From Burkholderiales bacterium (GTDB lineage: Bacteria > Pseudomonadota > Gammaproteobacteria > Burkholderiales > Burkholderiaceae_C), in contig JAABPT010000048.1 in assembly GCA_011391855.1 (NCBI GenBank), positions 1 to 7,914 of the forward strand: a stretch of DNA of 7,914 bases. Reading direction: 5' to 3'. The notes under the pieces are model-generated. The model was not told the origin of the DNA. It did not search any database and was given only the letters and a program-made list of their open reading frames with translations. Every line of letters starts with the position of its first letter. Within the stretch, counting starts at the first letter, position 1. Shown here piece after piece: positions 1 to 4,732 of the stretch. A program made the position numbers and the translations under genes.

Positions 1-826
1 CGTGCTGCAGGCCCGAAAGCTGCGTCGACTCGCCCGGCGTGAAGGCGAAGACCGAACCGGCGAAGGGCTCCAGGATCAGGTCCTGCGTGCTGTACGCCAG
101 CATGGCGACGAAGACGAAGATCGTGAAGCGCCGCGCCTCGGGTTCGTGCCAGACCTGGGCCAGGGCCTGGCGGAACGGCTCGGCCTGCGGCTTGGCCGCC
201 GCTGCCGCTGCGCCTGCATCGCCCCGGCCCTCGATACCCGCCAACGCCGCCAGCGTGACCAGCACCGCCACGCCCGAGACCACCGCCGAGACCCACACCA
301 GCCTTCCGGGCGAATACGGGTCCAGCCAGCGCCCGGCCAGGCCGGCGGTGACAGCGAAGCCGACGATCATCATCACCCACACCAGCGTGGCCGCCGGTGC
401 GCGCCGCGAGTCGTCCACGCGCTTGGCCAGCAGCACCAGCAGCGACGTGCCACCGGCGCTGACCCCCAGGCCGACCAGCGTGAACGACAGCACCGCCAGC
501 GCGATGCCCGCCGTGCGGTCGCTGGCCATCCAGGCCGTGGCCACCGCACCACCCAGGCCGCCCAGCGCCAGCACGACCATGCCGCCGATGATCCACGACG
601 TGCGCCGGCCGCCGATGTCGGAACCGAAACCCATGCGCGGCCGCGAAGTCTGCACGGCATAGTGCAGCGCCACCAGCAGCCCCGGCAGCAGCGCCGGCAG
701 CGCCAGTTCCACCACCATCACGCGGTTGAGCGTGGAGGTGGTGAGTACCACCACCGCGCCCAGCATGGCCTGCACCAGGCCCAGGCGGAAGATGGAAAAC
801 CAGCCGAAGTCGGTGGCTGGCTTCAT
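1..826 (-). CDS. bch2: PucC/LhaA/Bch2-family membrane transporter (BCD family MFS), C-terminus beyond window
   Basis: The reading frame is open from the ATG at 826 to the left edge, giving 275 codons. Family members usually have about 430-480 residues, so roughly the C-terminal third is missing. Visible family blocks are the N-terminal GWFSIFRLG (residues 8-16), TSTLNRVMVVELALP (30-44), the loop RPRMGFGSDIGGRRTSWI (62-79), GVSAGGTSLLVLLAKRV (121-137) and QDLILEPFAG...TPGEST (248-268). Several hydrophobic stretches (about 15-33, 40-58, 78-98, 108-134, 146-164, 176-197, 233-248) fit a 12-helix inner-membrane major facilitator fold. Known relatives (PucC, LhaA, Bch2/Orf428) assist light-harvesting complex assembly, probably by handling bacteriochlorophyll. 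The start ATG overlaps the bchG stop (ATGA, 826-823), so it should be translationally coupled to pigment synthase. The position directly after bchG matches the bch2 (orf427/428) copy rather than pucC or lhaA; that paralogue choice is inferred from context. Confidence 0.9.
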   Translation of the reverse strand, partial: MKPATDFGWFSIFRLGLVQAMLGAVVVLTTSTLNRVMVVELALPALLPGLLVALHYAVQTSRPRMGFGSDIGGRRTSWIIGGMVVLALGGLGGAVATAWMASDRTAGIALAVLSFTLVGLGVSAGGTSLLVLLAKRVDDSRRAPAATLVWVMMIVGFAVTAGLAGRWLDPYSPGRLVWVSAVVSGVAVLVTLAALAGIEGRGDAGAAAAAAKPQAEPFRQALAQVWHEPEARRFTIFVFVAMLAYSTQDLILEPFAGSVFAFTPGESTQLSGLQH

Positions 827-1740
827 GCCACCACCGCCGAACGCAGGGCAAAGGCGCTGACCATCATGCCGGCCACGAACAGTGGCACACCGAAGCCGCT
901 GTAGAAGAGCGCGCGCTGCACGGGCTGACGCGTGAACCAGGCCATCAGCACGGCTTGCGCCAACAGCAGGGCGGCCACCGCCGCCGCGTGCCAGGGTGAG
1001 CCCCACAGCACCAGCAGCACGATCACCACCGCTTGCGGCGCAGCCATCATCCAGCAGGCGGTGCGCGCCGCACGGTTCACGCCCAGGCGCACCGGCAGCG
1101 AGCCGATACCCATCTGGCGGTCACCCTGCACCGACTTGAAATCGTTCAGCGTCATGATGCCGTGCGCGCCCAGACTGTACAGCGCGGCCAGCGCCAGCGA
1201 ATGTCCGCCCGGCATGGCGCCGCCGGCCATCACCGCCGCGCCGGTGACCCAGGCCAGACCTTCGTAGCTGATGCCACAGGCGGCATTGCCCCACCAGCCG
1301 TTGACCTTCAGCCGCACCGGCGGCGCGCTGTAGGCCCAGGCCAGCAGCAGGCCCACGGCGGCGGCGCCGAAGCCCCAGGGGCCGAGCGCCAGCGCCACCA
1401 GCAGCGAAAGCACAGTCCACGCCACCGCGATATACAAGCCCCAGCGTCCCGGCATGCGGCCGGAAGGAATGGGGCGCTGGGGCTCGTTGATGGCGTCGAC
1501 CTCGCGGTCGAACCAGTCGTTGACGGCCTGGCTGGTGGCACACACCAGCGGCCCGGCGAGCAGCACGCCGATCAGCACCAGCGGCCAGTGCTCGGTGACG
1601 GCGGCGCCCGAAGCGACCACGCCGCAGGCAAACGCCCACATGGGCGGAAACCAGGTGATCGGCTTCAGGAGTTCGGCAACCGCCGAGGGCGCTGGAAGAG
1701 CCGGAGATGCCGGAAATGCCGGAAGTGCCGGAAGTGCCAT
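823..1740 (-). CDS. bchG: Bacteriochlorophyll a synthase (chlorophyllide esterifying prenyltransferase, UbiA family)
   Basis: BchG esterifies bacteriochlorophyllide a with a C20 prenyl diphosphate (geranylgeranyl or phytyl), the last committed step of bacteriochlorophyll a synthesis, in the inner membrane. The 305-residue protein has the BchG/ChlG signature LKPITWFPPMWAFACG (residues 25-40). It also has the two Asp-rich UbiA motifs that bind Mg-diphosphate: NDWFDREVD at 74-82 and NDFKSVQGD at 199-207, each followed by a typical block (NEPQRPIPSGR, 85-95; GIGSLPVRLG, 211-220). About seven to nine hydrophobic helices are visible. The ATG at 1740 is chosen because an in-frame TAG lies just upstream and the next Met is residue 34, inside the signature. 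No Shine-Dalgarno is visible, and a predicted promoter puts the transcript start almost at the ATG. The N-terminus carries an unusual ALP/AFP/ASP repeat. It overlaps the downstream membrane protein gene by ATGA. Confidence 0.97.
   Translation of the reverse strand: MALPALPAFPASPALPAPSAVAELLKPITWFPPMWAFACGVVASGAAVTEHWPLVLIGVLLAGPLVCATSQAVNDWFDREVDAINEPQRPIPSGRMPGRWGLYIAVAWTVLSLLVALALGPWGFGAAAVGLLLAWAYSAPPVRLKVNGWWGNAACGISYEGLAWVTGAAVMAGGAMPGGHSLALAALYSLGAHGIMTLNDFKSVQGDRQMGIGSLPVRLGVNRAARTACWMMAAPQAVVIVLLVLWGSPWHAAAVAALLLAQAVLMAWFTRQPVQRALFYSGFGVPLFVAGMMVSAFALRSAVVA
1691..1738 (-). repeat. 9-bp tandem repeat at the bchG N-terminus
   Basis: Five 9-bp units related to GCCGGAAGT (plus strand), plus a partial one, abut the bchG start codon; the copies at 1718-1726 and 1727-1735 are identical. 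They encode ALP/ALP/AFP/ASP/ALP/APS, a Pro-Ala-rich tail ahead of the conserved synthase core. Confidence 0.85.
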
Positions 1741-1745
1741 GAGCG

Positions 1746-1775
1746 ACTATTGCACATGACACTTTCAAACGTCAA
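1746..1775 (-). promoter_or_regulatory. Predicted promoter of bchG
   Basis: On the minus strand TTGACG (1775-1770, 5/6) is followed after 18 bp by AATAGT (1751-1746, 4/6). Transcription should start at about 1740, which is the A of the bchG ATG, so the message may be leaderless. The -35 is shared with a PpsR-type site. Confidence 0.45.
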
Positions 1776-1787
1776 TCTATGTTTACA
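1770..1787 (-). promoter_or_regulatory. PpsR/CrtJ-type operator upstream of bchG
   Basis: On the minus strand the site reads TGTAAACATAGATTGACG, that is TGT-N12-ACG, one base from TGT-N12-ACA. It has the same ACG variant end as the two sites in front of bchF. It lies in the 89-bp ppsR-bchG gap and its last six bases form the predicted -35 of bchG. This suggests PpsR represses bchG separately from its own transcript. Confidence 0.6.
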
Positions 1788-1802
1788 CTACGGCGAGGCA
1801 TT

Positions 1803-1822
1803 GCCGGCCCGGTGCCGCCGGC
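1803..1822 (-). terminator. GC-rich stem-loop after ppsR (possible weak terminator)
   Basis: GCCGGC arms at 1803-1808 and 1817-1822 flank an 8-base loop just after the ppsR stop. There is no T-run behind it on the minus strand, so it is not a standard intrinsic terminator. It could stabilise the ppaA-ppsR message or reduce read-through into bchG. Confidence 0.3.
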
Positions 1823-1829
1823 GCCAACG

Positions 1830-3359
1830 TCAACCTTCCTCGTCGTTGCCCAGGCTGCCCAGGCCGTAGCGGCGCAGCTTGACGTACAAGCTCTGGCGCG
1901 ACAGCCCCAGCAACAGCGCCGCCGAAGCGCGGTTGTCGTGCGTCATCTCCAGCGCCGTCTCGATGCAGAGCTGCTCGATGAGGTCGGTGGTTTCGGAGAC
2001 GATGTCCTTCAGCGGCGTGCGGCCCACCAGTTCGGTCAACTCACTCACCGAGCGCGGCATGGCCAGCGCGCCAGTGGGGGTGTCCGGCTTGAGCCGGCGT
2101 TCGATATCGCGCAGCGCGAAGGCCATCATCGTGTGGCCGCCGGCGTTGAGCACCGCGGCCGAGATCTCGACCTCGGTATTGCCGCCGTATTCGCCGCGCA
2201 TGCTGGTGATGAACAGGCCCACGGTGCCGCGCTGGCGCAGGTTGGTGATGAGCACGCCGAGTTCGATGCCGGTGCGGCCGACCCAGCGGTCGAGCGCCTG
2301 CCCGCGCGCCTGCTCCTCGGCGCTGAGCTGGGCCAGGCTCAGGAAGGCGCGGTTGGCGGCGATCACCTTGCCGGCGGGGTCGGAGAACACCAGCCCGTCG
2401 GGCGAACTCTGCATGAAGGCGCGCAGCATGGCCTCGTCCACCGGCCCATCACCATGTGCGCCATGTGCGCCATGTGCGCCATGTGCAGCCTGAGCGGCCT
2501 GTGCTGCCTGGGCGGCGCGGCCACGCAGGCCCGGCTTGACGCCAGCCGGTTCGTTGCGCACGGGTGCCAGGCGCACCAGTACGAAAGCGGCCTCGTCCTG
2601 CCTGAAGACCGAGGCCGATACCGTGACCTCGTTGCCGCTGGCCAGCCTGGCGCGGATGGGGTCCTGGCGCCCCACCGACCGCGCTGCGGCCAGCAGGTTC
2701 TGCAGCCGTTCGGCATGGCCGGCGTCGAACAGCGTCGACAGCGTGGCGCCCACCAGCTTGGCGCGCGTGCCGGTGCACAGCGTGCGCGCCACGGGGTTGG
2801 CTTCCAGCACCTTCTGCGTGAGGCCGTCGACGATGAGCACCGCTTCCGACGAGGTCTCGAAAAGGTGGCGGTAGCGGGTCTCGGCCTCGCGGAAGCGCCA
2901 GTAGTCGCGCTCCATCGTCTGCTGCGCGTCGACCAGCCGTCGCTGCAGCGCCACCATGGCGCGCAGGTCGCGGCCGAAGGCGACGATGCAGCCCTTGGCG
3001 TGACGGTCCGGGTGGTCGCTCAGGCGCACCGCCGAATACAGCAGCGGCAGGTCGTCGCCGTCCTGCACCGGGTGGTTGACTTGGCGCCAGCGCGCGGTGG
3101 CGTCGGCGGCCGACTGCGCGTCGCGCAGCAGGGCCTCGACCTTCTGGCGGCTTTCGGTCGTCACCGTCTGCACCCAGGGACGGCCCAGCCAGGACTGCGT
3201 GCCGCGGGAGCCGAGCTCGGCGTTCTGCGACATCACCTCGACGATGGTGCCCTGGTCGTCGAGCACCAGCGCGATATCGCTGGACGCACCAACCAGCCGC
3301 GCGGCCGTCTTGGCGTCGAGCTCGCCGAGAGCGGGCTGGCCGGTGGGGGCGCGTGGCAT
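1830..3359 (-). CDS. ppsR: Photosynthesis repressor PpsR/CrtJ (PAS-PAS-HTH transcription factor)
   Basis: PpsR/CrtJ is the redox- and light-responsive repressor of bacteriochlorophyll, carotenoid and antenna genes under oxygen. The 509 residues show an N-terminal PAS-like domain (about 15-132) and a helical Q-linker (about 133-165, ALQRRLVDAQQTMERDYW). A PAS domain follows (about 160-268, starting YRHLFETSSEAVLIVDG), then a low-complexity linker (282-305), a second PAS domain (about 308-420, SSPDGLVFSDPAGKVIAANRAFL) and a Fis-type HTH at the C-terminus (about 465-500, NRASAALLLGLSRQSLYVKLRRYGL). Relatives are about 465 residues, and the repeat linker explains much of the extra length. Cysteines are only at 124, 195 and 465. 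C465 (EQLCIETALE) matches the conserved HTH-side cysteine, but none lies at 196-464, where the PAS-domain partner is expected. The ATG at 3359 has no clear Shine-Dalgarno. The 76-bp gap after ppaA shows no PpsR site or clear promoter, so read-through from the ppaA transcript is likely. Confidence 0.96.
   Translation of the reverse strand: MPRAPTGQPALGELDAKTAARLVGASSDIALVLDDQGTIVEVMSQNAELGSRGTQSWLGRPWVQTVTTESRQKVEALLRDAQSAADATARWRQVNHPVQDGDDLPLLYSAVRLSDHPDRHAKGCIVAFGRDLRAMVALQRRLVDAQQTMERDYWRFREAETRYRHLFETSSEAVLIVDGLTQKVLEANPVARTLCTGTRAKLVGATLSTLFDAGHAERLQNLLAAARSVGRQDPIRARLASGNEVTVSASVFRQDEAAFVLVRLAPVRNEPAGVKPGLRGRAAQAAQAAQAAHGAHGAHGAHGDGPVDEAMLRAFMQSSPDGLVFSDPAGKVIAANRAFLSLAQLSAEEQARGQALDRWVGRTGIELGVLITNLRQRGTVGLFITSMRGEYGGNTEVEISAAVLNAGGHTMMAFALRDIERRLKPDTPTGALAMPRSVSELTELVGRTPLKDIVSETTDLIEQLCIETALEMTHDNRASAALLLGLSRQSLYVKLRRYGLGSLGNDEEG
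2451..2516 (-). repeat. 9-bp tandem repeat in the ppsR inter-PAS linker
   Basis: Four nearly identical copies of GCACATGGC (2451-2486; the last has one change) encode AHG repeated four times, preceded by three imperfect AAQ units (2487-2516; residues 282-290). The block lies between the first and second PAS domains of PpsR and keeps frame because the unit is 9 bp. It looks like slippage-driven expansion. Confidence 0.9.
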
Positions 3360-3435
3360 CAGTGCGGGGCCGGTGGGTGTCGGTGAGTGGACGAAAGGGT
3401 CGAGCCCTGAGGGAGCCTAGCGAGAGCAGGCGCGC

Positions 3436-4326
3436 CTAGCGCCGGCGGGCTCCCGCGGCCAACAGACGGTCGGCCACGTTCGGGGCCTCGCGGCCGTCCA
3501 GGGCCGTGGCGTCGGCGCCGACATGAGTCAACCATTGCGGGTGCAGCGTGAAGATCGGTCCGCCGCACAGGACGACGATGGAACGGTTGCGCGAGGATTC
3601 GCGCACGGCTTCTATTCTAGAGCGCAGCCATTCCAGCCGAAATTCGCTGCCGATGGAAAACCCCACCACGTCGACCCACTCCTGGCGCGTGCGCGCCCCC
3701 GGGTCGTCCACCGCGCCGCCGACACCGCCAATCACTTCCCAGCCGTCGCGGCGGAAGAACTCGGCCACCATCGACAGCCCGAAGCTGTGCTGTTCTTCGC
3801 GCGGCTGGGCAAACAGCGCGCGGCGGCCGTTGGGCGGGTGGGCCACCTCGGTGCCGAAGGCCGGGCTCAGTTCGCGCAGCAGGCACTGCAGCCGGCCCAG
3901 CGCCACGGTGACGGTGGCGAAGTCGCACTCGTCGTCGTTCCACATCTCGCCCAGGTGGCGGGCGGCCGGAGCCAGCAGGTCCAGGTACAGCGTTTCGACC
4001 GGCAGGCCGCGCTGGCGCATGCGGTCCAGCGTGGCGGCCACGGCCTCATCGCGGTCGCCCACGATGTCGGCCACGAAAGCTTGCACGTCGGCCCCGGTGG
4101 GCTTGGGTGCCAAGGGGCGCAGCGTTTCGGTGGCGCGGTGCGCCTGCACCAGGCGCGGGATGACGTCGGATTCGATCGCGCGCGCCAGGCGGAAGAGCCG
4201 GTCCTTGGCGGCACTCATGGCGGGCTCCATGCCCGGCCAGACCCTGTCGCCGGCAGCATCGGCCCAGGCGGTCGGGTCGTCCACGCAGTCGTGCGCCAAT
4301 GAACCCTGAGGTGAATTACCTCGCAT
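3436..4326 (-). CDS. ppaA: PpaA/AerR-type cobalamin-binding photosynthesis regulator
   Basis: PpaA (Rhodobacter sphaeroides) and AerR (R. capsulatus) bind vitamin B12 and modulate PpsR/CrtJ activity, acting as antirepressors in the light or at low oxygen. The 296-residue protein has an N-terminal helical half with the family block EMWNDDECDF followed by ATVTVALGRLQ (residues 127-147), resembling the cap helix of B12-binding regulators. Its C-terminal cobalamin-binding domain shows the E-x-H-x-x-G form of the DxHxxG motif (E178, H180, G183), an S-x-G turn (S224-G226) and the GG motif VVLCGGPIF (251-259). H180 is the expected cobalt ligand. There is no DNA-binding HTH that I can see. The start at 4326 is supported by GGGAG six bases upstream; Met33 and Met37 are weaker alternatives. 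It sits directly upstream of its likely partner ppsR and diverges from bchF. A small upstream ORF overlaps its start by 11 bp. Confidence 0.92.
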   Translation of the reverse strand: MRGNSPQGSLAHDCVDDPTAWADAAGDRVWPGMEPAMSAAKDRLFRLARAIESDVIPRLVQAHRATETLRPLAPKPTGADVQAFVADIVGDRDEAVAATLDRMRQRGLPVETLYLDLLAPAARHLGEMWNDDECDFATVTVALGRLQCLLRELSPAFGTEVAHPPNGRRALFAQPREEQHSFGLSMVAEFFRRDGWEVIGGVGGAVDDPGARTRQEWVDVVGFSIGSEFRLEWLRSRIEAVRESSRNRSIVVLCGGPIFTLHPQWLTHVGADATALDGREAPNVADRLLAAGARRR

Positions 4327-4585
4327 CGATGTCTCCCGCGGTTGCCGGCATCACAAAGCCAACCCGCTGGCTCGAGGCCCTGCGCTCCGCAGTGGCGACC
4401 CCGACGAGAGCGAAGAAAGCAGCTCCGATGGGCCCGCGCCGCAAACGCCCGCCCCGGGGGGCGTGATCCGTATCGGTTGGCGCCGCGAGCGCACCGGCAC
4501 AGCTTTTACACCCCGACCCAAGCGCCGTCAAAACCGGGTGCATCGGTGTTTTCACCATTGCGGCCGGCGCTCTGTTCGGGGGCAT
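4316..4585 (-). CDS. Small unrecognised ORF upstream of and overlapping ppaA, CxxC-containing
   Basis: This 89-codon frame starts at an ATG preceded by AAGGAGA (4590-4596) at ideal spacing and ends at a TAA just inside ppaA, overlapping its start by 11 bases. I do not recognise the product. It is basic, has one CKSC (residues 26-29), a short hydrophobic stretch GAAFFALVGVATA (54-66) and no obvious signal peptide. Third-position GC looks lower and less regular than in the flanking genes, which argues against a long-established coding sequence. The ribosome binding site and overlap argue for translation. It could be a genuine small protein, a leader peptide that couples translation to ppaA, or a chance frame in a structured 5' leader. 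A predicted promoter inside it (4503-4531) would make a shorter ppaA transcript lacking its start. Confidence 0.4.
   Translation of the reverse strand: MPPNRAPAAMVKTPMHPVLTALGSGCKSCAGALAAPTDTDHAPRGGRLRRGPIGAAFFALVGVATAERRASSQRVGFVMPATAGDIDAR
4333..4337 (-). promoter_or_regulatory. Shine-Dalgarno of ppaA
   Basis: GGGAG on the minus strand, six bases before ATG 4326, decides the ppaA start over the internal methionines at residues 33 and 37. Confidence 0.65.
4357..4392 (-). other. Two short hairpins just upstream of ppaA
   Basis: On the minus strand CTGCG-GAG-CGCAG (4392-4380) is followed by AGCCA-GCGGGT-TGGCT (4372-4357) and then TTGTG. The second stem ends about 30 bases before the ppaA ATG and about 20 before its Shine-Dalgarno. 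They lie within the small ORF and may form a structured leader or weak attenuator; the stems are short enough to occur by chance. Confidence 0.25.
4445..4464. repeat. GC-rich inverted repeat in the ppaA leader
   Basis: Positions 4445-4464 pair as a near-perfect inverted repeat (ACGCCC against GGGCGT, one internal mismatch, two-base loop). No T-run follows on either strand. In the ppaA transcript it would form a very stable hairpin between the internal promoter and the ppaA start. Confidence 0.4.
4503..4531 (-). promoter_or_regulatory. Possible second promoter for ppaA inside the small ORF
   Basis: On the minus strand TTGACG (4531-4526, 5/6) is followed after 17 bp by TAAAAG (4508-4503, 4/6). 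A transcript from here would start near 4497 and reach ppaA with a leader of about 170 nt, skipping the small ORF start. No PpsR-type site overlaps it, so it could give basal expression of ppaA-ppsR. Confidence 0.4.
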
Positions 4586-4589
4586 CGGG

Positions 4590-4596
4590 TCTCCTT
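4590..4596 (-). promoter_or_regulatory. Strong Shine-Dalgarno of the small ORF
   Basis: AAGGAGA on the minus strand, four bases before ATG 4585, is the strongest ribosome binding site in the window. It is the main argument that the small ORF upstream of ppaA is translated. Confidence 0.55.
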
Positions 4597-4645
4597 CGGG
4601 CGCCTCGTGGGGCGGTTCAGGCGGCGGCGTGTGCCGGGCAGGCGG

Positions 4646-4674
4646 ATCATCGGATCGCGTCCTCAAAGTGTCAA
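4646..4674 (-). promoter_or_regulatory. Predicted sigma-70 promoter of the ppaA-ppsR side
   Basis: Reading the minus strand, TTGACA (4674-4669, 6/6) is followed after 17 bp by GATGAT (4651-4646, 4/6). The start would be near 4640, about 55 nt before the small ORF and about 310 nt before ppaA. The -35 is the left arm of the PpsR-type dyad, so the regulator operon would be repressed together with bchFNB. This is predicted from sequence only. Confidence 0.55.
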
Positions 4675-4702
4675 CCAGAAATTACGTCAGTCTCGATTGA
4701 CA
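4669..4702. promoter_or_regulatory. Symmetric double PpsR/CrtJ-type operator between divergent operons
   Basis: The sequence is TGTCAA-N9-ACGT-N9-TTGACA, a perfect dyad in its marked blocks, centred at 4685/4686. It can be read as two 18-bp sites, TGT-N12-ACG at 4669-4686 and its mirror CGT-N12-ACA at 4685-4702, each one base from the known PpsR/CrtJ consensus TGT-N12-ACA and sharing two bases. The outer arms are identical to -35 boxes of the two divergent promoters. PpsR binding here should block RNA polymerase in both directions. The assignment is by motif and context; binding is inferred. Confidence 0.72.
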
Positions 4703-4725
4703 CATCGAATCCGAAGCTCTAGTCT
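4697..4725 (+). promoter_or_regulatory. Predicted sigma-70 promoter of bchF-bchN-bchB
   Basis: TTGACA (4697-4702, 6/6 to consensus) is followed after 17 bp by TAGTCT (4720-4725, 3/6). The -35 lies wholly inside the right arm of the PpsR-type operator, so repression by occlusion is expected. Transcription should begin near 4731-4733, at or beside the first bchF ATG. The -10 is weak, which fits a regulated promoter but lowers certainty. Confidence 0.6.
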
Positions 4726-4732
4726 CGCCGCC

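Noticed and set aside
2..904. Open frame on the plus strand opposite the PucC-family gene
   Set aside because: The product is His/Arg/Gln-rich shadow sequence; the minus strand carries unmistakable PucC-family motifs.
1779..3386. Long open frame on the plus strand opposite ppsR (535 codons)
   Set aside because: It is an antisense shadow of a GC-rich gene: low-complexity Arg/Ala/Gly/Gln-rich product with no family motif, while the minus strand encodes a clear PpsR.
3360..3435. Separate promoter or terminator between ppaA and ppsR
   Set aside because: Only weak 3-4 bp stems (AGGG-CTCGA-CCCT) and no convincing -35/-10 or PpsR site are visible in these 76 bases.
4340..4470. Cobalamin riboswitch in the ppaA leader
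   Set aside because: Only a seven-base GCCACTG match (4396-4390, minus strand) is present; the other conserved blocks of the riboswitch core are missing.
4697..4709. FNR-type box at the bchF promoter
   Set aside because: TTGACACATCGAA matches the left half of TTGAT-N4-ATCAA but the right half does not fit.
4463..4732. In-frame upstream extension of bchF
   Set aside because: It would run through the predicted promoter and operator, and its Arg-rich residues do not resemble BchF; family homology begins only after 4760.
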